Positions 44,941-57,727 of a stretch of 64,000 bases of DNA are shown here, one piece after another. Within the stretch, counting starts at the first letter, position 1. The number at the start of each line of letters is the position of its first letter. Source of the DNA: Amblyomma americanum (lineage: Eukaryota; Arthropoda; Arachnida; Ixodida; Ixodidae); NCBI RefSeq assembly GCF_052857255.1, contig NC_135504.1:138831121-138895120 (forward strand). The letters run 5' to 3'. The position numbers and the translations under genes were made by a program. The notes beneath the pieces were generated by a model. It ran no database searches. It was not told where the DNA came from and worked only from the letters and a program-made list of their open reading frames with translations.

Positions 44941-46220
44941 GCTGTGAGACGAAAGCCCTTGAATCGTAAGAAGGCAGCACAAAAACTGCTCGAAATACCG
45001 CAGAAACAAAGAAAACAGGAGCGGTGCTGCGCTTCCTTCTGTGTTTCTGCTGTATTATGTGCCGTTTCTTTTGCTGCTCTCTTATGAATCAAGTATCAAC
45101 CAACTAGCCCAAGCACAAATTTTAGTCCAAGGCCCTTCCCTGCCCGTCACGGTGCCTCTGCAGTCGTTTCAACAAACAGAGGAACAGCATTTACGTCTGC
45201 ACTTACCCAGGACGTTATGCGGCTCAGTGGTACTCCCTCCATTTTTCATTTTTACTTTAATATTTGATTTTTTGCTAATTTATTATTTTATTCTATGAAC
45301 TTTTTATTTTATCTTTATTTGTTTTGTTTTCATTTATTGATCCCAATTTATTGTGTATTCATCTTGTTTTTATTTATTTTTATCCTAAGTAAGCCTTCGC
45401 ACGCATTTACACCGTTTTTCATCGAATTAGTCACTCACTCACGCAAAACCCGCTTCGCACGCAGCAGATATCTTTATAAAACAATTTAATTAATTCGCTA
45501 ATTACAATTCAACAAAATTTCTCCCATTTAAACATGCACTCACACACTACCTCATGAATATCTCGTGCAATAATATCTAAATGCTCCTCAATTCTTGCTT
45601 AAATGAAACTTTTCCGCATCCACCTATACAGGACGACAGGTACGTGCGGTTAAAATTTGCGGACACTTTTTGCTGATGCGACATGCGAAGCGGGAGCTGC
45701 TGCCGCCCCTGTACCTGCTAGCCGTCGTCTATGGCAGCTCTGTTAGAGGAGCTCGAGCCACAGCTGATTGCCACAGCTGTCTCGTGATAAGGTGGTGGCC
45801 CTCAACGGCAGTGTTTCTGGCGCATCAATGACCGAGGTATCGATTCCGTCTTTGACAGGCACATTATACCTTTTATACGCAATGCAGCACATGCGACGCG
45901 CGGTTCAGGTGACAGAGCGGGGTGCGGCGAGGCGGCGACGAAGAACGCGGCGCACCTGTGGGGTCTCTCTGGTTAAAATAGTATCGGCGCATGCGCACAA
46001 CTGCTCATCGGCGTGACGTCACGGGCGGCTCCTACGGTAGAGCGGCCGCGGTGACGGCGAAGCACACGCCGCAGCTGCTGCTCCTCCCCGGTTGCCATGG
46101 TAACGGCGCATGCGCACAACTGGCCTCTCCCGGCCACCGCGAAATGCTCGGCTGGTAGCCCAGTGTAGATCTCCCTACAAAATATGAATGTCTTAACGGT
46201 TTCAGAGAGCAGCTTAAAGC
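44941..46220. other. Non-coding stretch with a small inverted word pair
   Basis: No gene recognised. CAGAAACAAAGAAAACAGGAGC near 45000 is partly mirrored by CTTCCTTCTGTGTTTCTG near 45035, a possible short hairpin or SINE remnant. 45240-45400 is T-rich and 45900-46150 is GC-rich. Confidence 0.4.
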
Positions 46221-47117
46221 CTGGACTCCATGTACGCGAAAACTCACGCGAACGCGAAGGCGACGGCGGCAAGCGACGAGCGACGCCGTCGCGCGAAGCA
46301 AAATCAATGTGTCGCTTGCCGTGTCGCTCGGATCTGCACCCACAGAAAATTTCGCTCGTCGCCCGGAAGTCCCCCACGCGACTGACCAAACAGAGCCCCC
46401 CAAAGCCGTTTCCGGTTTGTCTACGGTTTCTCACGGGTACATCTCACGAAACCCGCCCGTCGTCTTGGTCATCGCCACCATCGAAAAAATATTTGGTTTT
46501 GTAGTTGAGAGGCAGACCCGCATAATTTAAATAATTAAAACAATCTACTTGTTGGGTGCGGAGGGCTAACAGCATTTGGAGCGGGCTACGCGAGCGGGCG
46601 TACTGCAGGGAGAGATGCGTGTCGAGCCTCGGGTACCGGCGCTCGATCCACCGTGCAGCTGCGCTCCAACTGTGCAGAAACACTCGCGGCGCGCATTCTC
46701 GCTGGTAAATTATAGTTTGCTCACCTACAATCAAACTGCGGTGATAGTTTATGCGAGTGTTTTTACTAAGCCGGAGTGCACAGGCACCGAACGAAAGCAC
46801 ACCTCCCCCGTGAACCCGTGATGTGACTTCGTCTCCGCAAGCACGCCTTTGGCTATCTCCACTGCCGCTAAACCGCTGCCGTAGAGGAAATATTCCTTTG
46901 GCCCTGACTATGAGGAAAACTCACAAAATTTTAAGATAGAGAACAGGTTACGGGCGTGTTTCTAAGCTTGAGTGCGCAAAGAACGGAGTCCGCTGCGCAC
47001 GTCGCGGGTTCGCGTCTCCTGCAGCCTTCGCTTGCATGGAGCTTGCCCACAAGCGACGGAGCGAACGCCAGCCGTCGCCTTCGCGTTCGCGTGAGTTTTC
47101 GCGTACATGGAGTCCAG
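46221..47117. mobile_element. MITE-2: 897-bp GC-rich TIR element
   Basis: The first 47 bp (46221-46267, CTGGACTCCATGTACGCGAA...) are the exact reverse complement of 47071-47117. TAAAGCC lies just left and again four bases right of the element, so the true ends and target duplication are uncertain. An open frame at 46444-46800 (-), with LPLNYKTKYFFDGGDDQDDG at its end, is not recognised and may be a transposase remnant or chance. The superfamily is unknown. Confidence 0.75.
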
Positions 47118-47914
47118 ATGTAAAGCCCCAACTCGATAGACACATCCTACGCGTACCGGCGTACGCTGGATCCTGTCTGCGCAGGCGCCAGCAGGGCGCA
47201 TCTAGATATCTATACATCTAGCGCCGTTCGTGGGTTGAGCCGCGTCGCTGGCGCCGGTGTGACCGAGCGACCGAGAGTACCGCCGCTCGTTCATAGACGG
47301 TCCCAGCATGAGAGAGTGGCTCGGGGAGGGGAGGTCGGTCTGCGGCGGCAAGCGCCCACGCGCTGCCCCCTCGCGCCACGCTCCGCTCCGTTGTCACTGC
47401 TGTGAAATGTGCTGCACGCGATGGATTGTCCGGGTCGGACACGCCACTAACAGTGTTGTCTTCCGTCTCCTTTACGAGGTGTCTCAGGGAAGAATTTCGG
47501 TCATTTAAGAAAAAACTGTGGCACCACTCCGCTCTGTGAAGGTGTGGAGGACAGCGAGCTGTAAAACGACACCTAATTGCCTACTGCGACATCACTTGAA
47601 AATTCACACACGTGGCTCTACGAAAAGTGAAACCAGGGACAAGTGAAATGTACTTATATCAGCCTTTATTACTTCACAACGAAATTCACGGCTACTTTAT
47701 TATCAGTATGATCTACACTGAAACTATCATTTCTAACTGTACTAATATTCTTTGCTAAGGTTAAATTAATGTATGAACCGTGATTGGTGGTTGGTTGAGC
47801 GGTTAGTGAAATGGTGTTCCCATCGTTCAAACGCGCCTTATTATCTATCAGTGGTTTTGATGCCTGTTTTGTGTATTGAAGCGATAGCTTCACTGCGCTA
47901 CCTCGTAGCGATTT
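47118..47914. other. No identifiable feature
   Basis: GC-rich to 47450, then mixed. No coding frame with family similarity was seen. Confidence 0.4.
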
Positions 47915-48060
47915 CGCGGCGCTTGCGGTTCTGACCTTCAAGTGAGCCCTTACTGCGCGGTTCGAGTGGCCACCGATATATGTGAGACATTTACTACATT
48001 TCCTTTCTTCAAAACCGGTTCTGGTGTCCACCGATAAATGTTGTCGGGACACAGCCCCGC
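47915..48060 (+). repeat. SINE-like repeat copy
   Basis: CTTACTGCGCGGTTCGAGTGGCCACCGATATATG, split here as GCGCGGTTCGAGTGGCCACC followed by GATATATG, and TTTCCTTTCTTCAAAACCGG match the unit at 4266-4495 and 53335-53555. A second partial unit follows at 48015. A fragment of the same end recurs at 48610-48655. Confidence 0.6.
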
Positions 48061-48734
48061 AGCTTCCCAATGTGGTTTGCTTTCCCGCGCTGCATCCTCC
48101 CACGGCTTTGTCTCAGGAGGGGCGCCACGTGGCTCTCCCTGGTTAACCTAACAAGAGATGGCGCTGTCGTCGCAGCGCGAGAGAGTGCTTGCTGCGCGTA
48201 CGCGGGAAAGAGCGTGACCTTCTTGGCTGGGGAACGGCGTCGAGAGCGGACGTATCGCCTGCGGCGCCCCGCTCTCCGCCATCGGGACGAGGCCTCGTGG
48301 TGAGGACCGTTCTCCCGCATCTCGTCCCGTCCGGCTTCGGAGTCTCCCCTGCCCCTAGCGTGGGCGAACATTCGCTCGTAACCTTGCTGGTGAGTCGACA
48401 ATATCGATTGCTGGGCGTGTTTTGTTGCTGGAGCAATAACTGCCAGTCTGTGTCAGTCAGTGTGTCGTTCCTTCGTTTCCTCAGGGCAAGGCCCGCTATA
48501 GTACGCGATCACAGGGTTGAGTCTGCCGGCGGTTAACTGTGCCAGCCGCGATTAAGTAGGCAGAACGTATTTATATGCCCTATTAAAACCCCATAACATC
48601 AGACAGTTAATGTGTCATTTCCTTTCTTTAAAACCAATTTTAAAAACCAATCTTCAATTTTATTCGAAAGCAAAGGAAAGGCCCATCATTGGCCCCCTAG
48701 GACGGTGGACACCTCATTCCCGCTATAGGGCCCA
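48061..48734. other. Non-coding, GC-rich then mixed
   Basis: Several short overlapping frames on both strands, none recognisable. A short SINE-like end is at 48610-48655. Confidence 0.35.
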
Positions 48735-48910
48735 TTCACACTTGAGAGTCGCAGAGGTCGCGCGACCGTTTTGGTCGAAAAGCGACAGTCGCGGGCCAGT
48801 CGCTCGCTGCTCGATTTTGCAGTAGCAAACCGCTGAACCAATTAGCGAGCGAGCCGAGCTTTCTGCAACAACGCCGCTCGCGGGTGCGTCGAGCCGCCGT
48901 AGTCGTCACT
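48735..48910. mobile_element. Possible single end of a DNA transposon
   Basis: GGGCCCATTCACACTTGAGA followed by GTCGC-rich inverted words (GGTCGCGCGACC, GCGACAGTCGC) looks like a TIR and subterminal region. No matching opposite end is in the window, so this is only a suggestion. Confidence 0.3.
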
Positions 48911-49544
48911 AAGCCTAGCCGGTTTCACATCGATGCCGTAGCTGAGGGCGTTTCGGAACTGACCAGCGCTGTAACCAAGATGCTACGTTCGTTGCGGCTT
49001 TATCGTGAACCACGTCTCATGATCATATAAAAATATGCTCGATTTCCGCGACGCCTTCAGCAGCGGAGAAATAGACGCCAGGCGATCCAGCCGCTTTGGG
49101 CAACAGCAGCAAAGCAGCTATGAGAAGAAATTTGCTTGTATCCAGCAGCTCGGTATTGGCCAACGACCCTCAAAACTGATTCATTTTTGAATTTCGACTT
49201 CCCAGAGCATGGTGTGAATGCAAACAAACAATATACTAGCGCATTTTTTCTGATGCTAGCGGCCGGCATCCAGGCTGGCTGGCAGGCCGCTTGTACGGCA
49301 GCGGTGCACATTGCTGCTATATCTTCTGCTATATGCTGCTATATATCTTAAGAGCCACATCAATTTTCAATATTTCGAAAACGCGATTACCCTCGACGCT
49401 GTGGCCCAACAAATTCTGGCTACATCGTGCCAAAATACATGCGCTTTAGAAAAGCATGCAGGTAAAGCGACCAAATTTTATGGAGTCACTGCGCCAAGGG
49501 TAATCATGTTTTTGAAATTCAAAAAAACTGATGTGGCCATTACT
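48911..49544. other. No identifiable feature
   Basis: Mixed sequence with a GCTGCTATAT-rich patch at 49310-49350. No family similarity in any frame. Confidence 0.35.
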
Positions 49545-50015
49545 AATCATCATCATCGGCCTGACTACACCCACTGCAGGGCAAAGGCCTCTCCCACGTC
49601 TCTCCAATTAACCCTGTCTTCTGCCAGCTGCGGCCGCCGTATCTCGGCAAACTTCTTTTATCTTGGCCTATATAACTTTCTTCCACCCCTGCTATGCTTG
49701 CCTTCTCTTGGAATCTACACCATTTCGCTTAGGGGCCAGCGGTTACCTTGCCTTAGCAATACATGCCCTCCCGAAGTCCATTTCTTCCTCCTCATTTCGA
49801 CTAGGACATCATTAACCGTCGCTTGTTCCCTCACCAACTCTGCCCGCTTCCTGCCCCTCTTAACGTTGGATCTCTCACCTTTCAATCCATAGCTCGCTGA
49901 GTTCTCCTTAACTTGAGCTGAACCCTGTTCATTAGCCTCCTCGTTTCTGCTCCGTACGTGAGTACCGGTAAGATACAGCTGTTATCTTCACTAGCTACAA
50001 ATCTGTTTGAATATA
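49545..50015 (-). pseudogene. RTE-a: 3' end of an RTE-type LINE, decayed
   Basis: On the - strand LPVLTYGAETRRLMNRVQLK and LRRTQRAMD form the RT C-terminal segment of RTE elements. They are followed, across several frame changes, by words of the terminal WAGH...IGQD-like region and a GATGATGAT-type end near 49545. Only the last ~450 bp are present. The same region of the family is seen in opposite orientation at 52566-52985. Confidence 0.65.
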
Positions 50016-52565
50016 CGTGCCTAACTTTAACAGTTGAAAGTTTATTAGTTAAAATTTGTAAGCACCTTGCTACTGAAGACCACTCACCAGTTTTCTGGTG
50101 TCCGCCAGAATTAGTAATACAGTGCTGCCAAAGCCATATTTTCACCTCAGAAAGCCTATCTTTAAAAACTACTTAAAATCTTCCCTGAACCACTTGGTAT
50201 AATGCAATACAGTAATATCTCAGCCAGTTCCTTCGTAAGAATGAGCGACGCAACCGGTGGAAATGCTTCGTCCGTCGCTGCTGCTAAACGATCTGCCAAA
50301 GAGCAGAGGCTCTGCTCCGCTGCCCAGAGGACCCGGCTGTTCGCGCCAATGAAGCAGAAAGAGCTGCGCTCAAATTTCGCTTTAGGGAGTATCGTAATAG
50401 TCCTTAAACTTTTTTGTGTAAACGTGGACGTATGGAGAGTCAAAACAAACATCCCTGATTTTTTGCCGAGGCGTAGCTGATTACGTCACTTCGATAACGG
50501 CCGTTCGCAGTGAATGGGCGACACCACAGTTTCTTCTTTTTTCCATCCTTCATGAGCCTCTGTGCATTTCTCGAACAGACGGGCTTGACATGCCGTCTGT
50601 TTTGCGCCAGGTAGTGACGCGCAGTGACCGAACGTTCCGCGTGCACTACCTCGGACAAATAACAGCTTGGCGCCCCCCCCCCCCTCCCAGCTGCTGTGCG
50701 CAAAGTGTTGCGCGCGTGTTTTTATTTTTATTTTTTCCTTCCTGACTGTACATGCGCACAACCTGGACAACTTTATTGTTCCCCTTTGTAAATAGTGTAT
50801 ATATGACCGCTCCCTATGTCCTTTCTTGCTGTCCCCTAACCTCTTTCGTTTCACTTCTTCGTACTGCCTGCTATCCTTTATTTCTGCCGCCCCAGCTCAG
50901 GTGCCGCCGCCACAGTGATGCCGGGGTTAGCAAAACTCTTTTAACTTCGATTTTTATTACTATTTGTTAATAAACACTTACTACCACATCCTTCGTATTA
51001 TGAGCTACTTTTCTGGTATAAAGTGCCACCGCTGGTGTTATTTTTTCTGCGCCCCGAAGGCTTGCATCATGGTGCCGTATGACTTAATCTGTGAGTGCTA
51101 AGGAATAAAAATGTGAAAGGTAGCATAAAAAATATTTTCGTAAAATGTGCGGTGGGTGTTATATATCTGGTATACCGCCGATGTGCACGAAAGTGTTCAT
51201 TTTCAAAATCGGTAAAAGTATTAATTGCCGCTTGCGACGACGTAAACTAGCCCTGCAGGATGGCCCAGAGTTAGACTTACCACGCCAATGCAAGGAAAAA
51301 AAAACAAATATCGCAAGGCTTCCATAAACTGGTGCATTGTGTAGTTAACGAGCAAGGACACGGTAGCCCTTTGAATGGTGGAGGCCAGTCATATCTGAAG
51401 TGGGAAGACCTGCATTTAGCACTGCATCGTGGGCGATACTTGAAAGTGCATGTGCTTTTTAGGTGTGTTTAGAAATCGTTGACACCCATGTGTGCCTTCC
51501 CATCCATATCGTGTTCTCCTCCCTCGTGCCAGTGTCCTGGCTATGGCGTACCGCTTCTTTAATGAATATAAAGTTGCAAGTAGCGCTGGTGCCTCGTTTT
51601 GTCTTGTCTGTGTGTTGTCGTTTTCAAGATACGTCTTGCCTGATCTATGCACTAACTTGCCCAACACTGCCTCAATGCACACCTCAATGTTGGCCGCGTC
51701 TAATTCATAGCCATATTTCTGCGACAAGAATGGCAACAGTCACATCAAGGTGAAGGTCAGATGGGACAGAAGAAATGCAATAATATTCTCAAAGTACTGT
51801 TTCCTGCGCATTAAAATATATGTTCCGTTTATTTTCGCCTCTGTTTTCTATTAACTTTTTTGAGTAGTACCACAGGCACAGATGCTGCGTTGGTCGTAGC
51901 TAAAATTGTTGGCATATACGTGTTTAAGCTTCCTATGTGAAGCTCCACTGCAAGGCTGCTGTATTAGAGTCAGCGTTGTCTTATAATGCTGGAAACGTAG
52001 TTTTCCATTCTTTCTATTCACGCGATTTGTTTTGCTTGGCAGAAAACGCGACCTACAGTGGCGGAGGAAAGTGCAAATGTGTTTCCCTTCCATGCCTCAT
52101 GTTGCAAGGAAGACGCCAGCGTGGGCAACAGAAACAAGCACATCTAAAATTATTTGTGGAGGTTTACGATCCCATCAGCTGATCAAAAGCTTTAACCTGG
52201 CTATGCGAATTATACTATATACTGCTGTTCGCTGTCTGCTCATGCACTCGCGAAGAACACGAACAATTGTTCGCAAAATATCGCTCAATACATACATGCA
52301 TTTATGTTTCCACGCTAACAGGACCACTTCTACGGTCGTTGTGGTCATTTCGATTCTGAGAGTCACTTATGTAGAGAACCAAGCCTGGCGCTCTCATTCC
52401 TGGTGTGGAGGTTGAGACAGATGCAGCTCTGCCATGGCTGGCTGTCCTTCACGTGGCCCTTTCCTTGTATTTTTTTTTCGTAAAGTCAACCCCCCGGTTT
52501 TTCTTTTTTACGGAGCTTCTTCTTTTATTTGCGTATAGTTATTCATCTTTAGAAAACCCTTATAT
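50016..52565. other. Long non-coding interval
   Basis: No convincing gene. A frame at 50241-50480 (MSDATGGNASSVAAAKRSAK...) is short and unsupported. 50670-50760 has a C-run and T-rich sequence. Scattered T-rich stretches continue to 52560. I recognise no repeat borders. Confidence 0.35.
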
Positions 52566-52985
52566 TCTACACCCCTACGGGGCATACACGTGGAGGCTAA
52601 CGAAGAGGATTCGACTCAAATTCAGGACGGTGCAGCGAGCCATGGAAAGAAAAGTGAAAGGTACAACGCCAAGATGCCGGAAGCGGACAGTGGGTGAGGG
52701 AACAAACGCGTCTTAATGACATCCTAGTCGAAATCAAGAGGAAGAAATGGGCTTGAGCAGGGCATGTGATGCGAAGGCAAGATAACCGCTGCTCCATACG
52801 GGTGACGGAGTGGATTCCAAGAGAAGTCAAGCGTAGCAGGGGGGAGCAGAAGGTTAGGTGGGCGGATGAGATTAAGAAGTTCGCAGGCATAGGGTGGGCG
52901 CAGCTGGCAAAGGACAGGGTTAATTGGAGAGACATGGGAGAAGTCTCTGTCCTGCCGAGGGCGTAGCCGGTCCAATGATGATGAC
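52566..52985 (+). pseudogene. RTE-b: 3' end of an RTE-type LINE, decayed
   Basis: YGAYTWRLTKRIRLKFRTVQ and RAMERKVKGTT (52576-52670) are the RT C-terminal segment. After a shift comes EIKRKKWA, a stop, AGHVMRRQDNRCS and KVRWADEIKKFAGIGWAQLA with KDRVNWRDMGEV (to 52960), the conserved RTE end. The terminal ATGATGATG is typical of this clade. Frame changes and one stop show it is inactive. About 350 bp of unassigned sequence follow to 53335. Confidence 0.8.
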
Positions 52986-53334
52986 CCCATCTCCTCCAGG
53001 ACAATTTGTACCCTAAAAAAATTGGACAGTCACCATTGTCACTGTTTCCATCACAAAACTGCTTCCTTCTATGCCTATCTTAGCTGTTTATGCCCGTGGC
53101 GTTATCATTTTGTTTGTCACTCAAGAGGCGACCAGTTTTTCCTGGAAGGATTGTAGCCGCGCGCAACTGTTTCAGCGATATTAGAGGTTGTAGGTATAGT
53201 ACAGGCTTTTTCTCGAACAGTGTAAAAAATAGCCGCGCGTGGCCACAATCGTTCCTGAAAATCACGTCTCGTCGCGTGTGACACGCAATAGACAAGGCCG
53301 CCGGCGATAAACAGAAAAGGTATGGAGGAAAAAC

Positions 53335-53555
53335 GCTAAGGCGCCCGTGTGCTGTGCGATGTCAGTGCACGTTAAAGATCCCCAGGTGGTCGAAATTATT
53401 CCGGAGCCCTCCACTACGGCACCTCTTCTTCCTCTCTTCTTTCACTCCCTCCTTTATCCCTTCCCTTACGGCGCGGTTCAGGTGTCCAACGATATATGAG
53501 ACAGATACTGCGCCATTTCATTTCCCCAAAAACCAATTATTATTATTATTACGCA
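53335..53555 (+). repeat. SINE-like repeat, fullest copy in the window
   Basis: From GCTAAGGCGCCCGTGTGCTG through CACGTTAAAGATCCCCAGG, GGAGCCCTCCACTACGGC and GGCGCGGTTCAGGTGTCCAA to a CCAATTATTATTATT tail. A (TTA)n tail and the other copies at 4266 and 47915 support a retroposed repeat. It could be a SINE or the 3' end of a LINE. Confidence 0.65.
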
Positions 53556-56500
53556 GAGGGCAAAGGACAAAATAAGCAACGTTTCAAGGGCAGTGCGCTT
53601 TGATCTTAAACATGATACTCCTGTTAGCGTGAAAGGTCCGCTGCTGGATTGCTCACAGCTGCACCAATAAGAGCTGCGACCCGAAAGCACTTGGTATTTG
53701 ACTCTAATTGCTACCCTTTCCATTCTGTTTCAGGAGGGCCTTATCAAGCCCAGGTACGTAAAGTCATTTTAATTTCAGATATTAACACAACAGCAGTCAG
53801 GCATCGATGCAGCGGAAAAGCCGGTGTCGTCCCAGCGGCGTTAAGATGCGTGGTCACGTTTATATGCTTTAAATGATCATAATTTTTTAATTGAGAAAAT
53901 AGCTTACAATGATTATTAAAGGTCGGGGGACATCTGGAACGAAACATTTAAAGGAAATAATTTTACGTGAAGAAGATTCTGAGTAAATTTGAGTCTGGAC
54001 CAGAACTTAATTTGAACCTTGGTATTGTGGTAGTTAGTGAAGTCAGCTAGGGAGGTGCTCATTAGTGTGGTACCAATAAAAATAGCATTATTCGCGTAAA
54101 TTGCAATGGGGAAGGTCTGAAAGAAAAGGATGTGGAAACTGTTGCGATAATTGTGACAAACGCGTTAATTTGAACAAAGAGCAATGAAAGAAACAGCTGA
54201 GGGGAGCCATTAGTGCTGTCTCATTTACAAGTTTCCACATAATTTTTGTTTCGTACTGGGAATACAAACTGGCCCTGAGTACCACAGAGGAGAAAGGATG
54301 ACGAAGAAGACGAAATATGGCCACGTGCACTTATGTGGGTTTGGCTTTTCCAATGCAATGTGAGGCTCCCATACGCTGTGAGCTCATTTTTTTTTATTAT
54401 GTGGATAGCGTCCACACTGGCAAGTGGGAACCCGTGAAAAAAAATTCCGGAAAAGAAAATCCACCCAATAGATAAGTGTGGATTTTAAAATAAATTGTTA
54501 TCCTAATCTTAGCCGCCACCACTTATACTGTCACGCCATGTACACTCACAGGCACGACCAGTTGAACAAAAAAATTTCACTATAGAAATTGCACGAGCAG
54601 GCGAATAATGCTCACAAATAACTTTCAAAAAATGCCTGGTTCAGAAAACGGCATTCGAAGTGAGCACAGCCTTCTAAAAATGGGTAGATCTACGTGCATG
54701 TACTCAAAAAAGAAATCACAGGACGGCGCCGCTCACACGACGATCACTAAAATCTCTCATGCGCGACATTAGATAAATCTTTAAACACTGCTTCTCCTCC
54801 AGGCCTTTAAGTAAAGGCCCTCATGGTTGCGAAATGTGCGATCATGAAGGATGTGGCTTAGCGCATATGCTGCAATGTCCCCATTCTTTAATTATACCTT
54901 TCTTTACCTGCGTCTTGGGGCTATTTCATTTGCGATCACCTATGAGAACGCTCTCTAGTGTGCACCATCTGTGGTTGCGAGATTCAGGGGCCGATGGTCG
55001 AACTGTGGTCTAGGTAGGCAGGTGCAGTGTGACTATCGCTCTCCTACGGTAAGACCAAAAGTCTGGGTGTTGTGCCCAAATTTTTCACTTGTAAAACTTG
55101 AGTTTACATAAGGAATTAGAGTAGCGTGGCCAAGTTGTTCGCGCTGAAGTTTCCTCCTCCGTTTTGACGGGCCATTTTCCTGTTCGCTGCAAAATAATGA
55201 GGACTGACCGTGGTCAAAAGCGCCACACTGGACGCGCCTTCCCGGTTTCGCTGTTCAGTGGCCCTTACGCTCTCCTTCCGCTTCCACGGAGGTTCCGCCT
55301 GGTAACGTCGCCATATTTCAAGCACGTCTAGCACTGAATCATATGAGACTCCTGCTCAGTAGAACAACCAAGCAGATCATATCCACCTTTCCTGGACTTC
55401 GCCAACTATTGACATCTGCCGCGCACCGCGCAGCGCAGTGACGATGCTTCTGTTTGTAACTGAGAGAAAACGAAATACTGCGGCGAGATGATGCATGAAA
55501 ATGATACTGATGGCCTACCCGTCCTACACTTTGTAGAATCTGACTTTTAAGATGTCTCTGTCACCCGCACCGCCTACTTCAGACGCCCATAGGAAATCAA
55601 GTGGATGTACCACACATTCAAAATTCCAGCACAGATATTTAATGTTCACCACTATGCAGCACGTGAAGGCCGCCGCGCAAACTACACCCGTTTTCCCAGA
55701 TTATTTAGGCAGTGTGCATAAGTTCGACGAGGTATGTCCTATGTTAAGCACCCTAACGTGCTTTGTGACGTTTTTCTCACACGTCCATCATCAGGACCAA
55801 ACACGACCGTATAAACATTCCTCGGTCAAGTTTCAGGTCAACTACTGCAACCTTGTTGGGCAGAGAGCGATGAAGCAATGCCGCAAATGAATTCTACAGT
55901 GCACTTCATTATATCTCCCTGTGATATGCACTGAGATTAAAATTGAAACTCATTTGTACACATTTATTGGCTCCTCATGTACGTCAGAAGAGGTAGGGTA
56001 TGAGAAAGCTTTACAGAAGACTCAATCTCCCATGCATGTCCAGCAACGTGGACCATTAAAAAAATTAGACTTTACACAATTACAAAATTAGAAATTTACA
56101 CATTTACACAGGCAGACATGCCCGGATTCATCGACTGCGTAATGCTCTTTGCAAATTCGGTTGTACGTCCGTTCAATCCGTAAAGCAAGCAAAAGCAGTA
56201 ATATGGCAAGGCCATAAATGCTGAAATATCGACACTCGAACAACAAAACCAAACATTCGCCATTGATGTAGAAGTCCATGTTGAATAAGACTTTCTTATT
56301 AGTAACGTTTCAAAAAATTAGGTCTATCTGTAGTACGTTCTTCTGCAAATCTTTTTGCATTTAAAAGTTATCTGCTGGGTTAGTTGGTTGTCAGAAATTA
56401 TAAAAAAGATTTTAGCGCACAGACGTACTACAAGAGGATAACAGGGGCGGTAAATCATAAACGCTTAATGAGGGGAAAGCGACAGACAGTTTAAAAGAAA

Positions 56501-56593
56501 GATTTTGCTACGCATCGGGAGAGTGGACCCCTGTCTTCAATATTTCCATAGCAGTACGTAGCTTGCAATATTCTAATATTTAGAATTTTTTCC
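53556..56593. other. Long non-coding interval
   Basis: No recognisable gene or repeat border. Open frames such as 55552-55890 (+) and 54088-54330 (-) are short and have no family motif. The composition is unremarkable. Confidence 0.35.
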
Positions 56594-57140
56594 CAAAAAT
56601 GTTGCAAATCAAGAGGCCTGCAGTGGTGCCCTGCATCCACAAAGTCACACACAGCCTGAAAAATGTGCCCAACCGGTTTAATATATCGGTGGGGGTCTCT
56701 GCTCCCGAGAGCTTGCTCAGCCAAGCCGTCCAAAAACATGCAAAAACCAAAATGTTGGCAGTCAGAAGAGGCATGGCCAACGTTTCGTAAAGTGTTCCAC
56801 CATTGCCGTCTACGAGATTCTCTTGTCCTGCGGAAAATCCTACATTGACCAGACGGGGCATGGTGTGAACGACCGATTTAGGAAACACGCCAAGGTAGGA
56901 AACACGCCAATAATGAGGGTAAGCGACATGCAGGACACTGCGTGGCTTGAACCGATTGTATACCACGGCTCCGAGATATGAAGAATCCGGGTAGAGGCAG
57001 ACAACAAACCGCTCGTGAAACTTTGGAAGCCTTTTACATAAAAAATGTGGGTTCAAACTGTGCCAATAACACATCAGTTTCTATTGCGACAGTATTTCTA
57101 GGCTATGTCGACGGGGTCGTGTCACTAAACTGCGTCACCG
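56594..57140 (+). pseudogene. PLE-5: Penelope GIY-YIG endonuclease fragment
   Basis: RPAVVPCIHKVTHSLKNVPN (56611) is the linker before the nuclease. AVYEILLSCGKSYIDQTGHG and DRFRKHAK (56808-56895) are the GIY-YIG core with Asp where Gly is usual in YIGQTG. TARETLEAFYIKNVGSNCAN with NTSVS (57007-57090) is the C-terminal segment with the catalytic-type Glu. Three frames are needed. No RT is attached. From 57141 to 57600 lies AT-rich sequence plus a GACAAAGAAAGAAGAACACA word, perhaps the element's UTR. Confidence 0.7.
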
Positions 57141-57603
57141 AAACGTGTCCGCAGCGATTGTGACGTTCTTAGAAGAGATATCATCAAATTAATGGTTGTG
57201 ATCGATAGAGAACGATGTTAGAATGATGCGCAGAAATTATGATTTCAATATGATGAGTAGTTAATTAATTAGAGCTAATAATGTAAAATTAACATAAAAA
57301 TAGGACGGACGACAATAAATTGAGTGAAAGGGAAGAAAGCCGTAGACGGCAAAATAGTGGAAAAATAAGTAAAGAAGTGAAAATGAAGTTTGAAATGGAT
57401 TTAAATGTGTTTGATGAGTGATAATAACGCTGAGAATAACAGCGCTGACATGAGGGACAAAGAAAGAAGAACACAAGAGGACCGGCGCTGACTATCAACT
57501 GAAAGTGTATTAGAAAAAACGCGCAAAATATTGCCGCCAGGTGTCCCCGGGCGGCGCCTTGAGGACAAAGAAGTGAGACGCGCGTGCTCTTTGCAGCTGG
57601 GAC

Positions 57604-57727
57604 ACATGCGGGAACGTTGAAACGATAGATCATTTCATCCTCTACTGCCGGCGGTTTCCACGGCAGAGAATTCAGTTTATTGGGAAATCCTCTCGCTAAA
57701 TTAGGGCTGCCGTTTACTCTTCCCGTC
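57604..57727 (+). pseudogene. LINE-D C-terminal fragment, part left of LTR-5
   Basis: CGNVETIDHFILYCRRFPRQ resembles the Cys/His tail of LINE-B ([17 protein letters not shown]). After a one-base shift it reads LAKLGLPFTLPV up to the LTR-5 target duplication (57723-57727). It continues at 63854. Confidence 0.75.

Noticed and set aside
50202..50480. Possible host gene starting MSDATGGNASSV
   Set aside because: It is a short frame without motif, splice-site support or neighbours; not distinguishable from chance.
55552..55890. 112-codon open frame on +
   Set aside because: No recognisable domain and ordinary non-coding surroundings.
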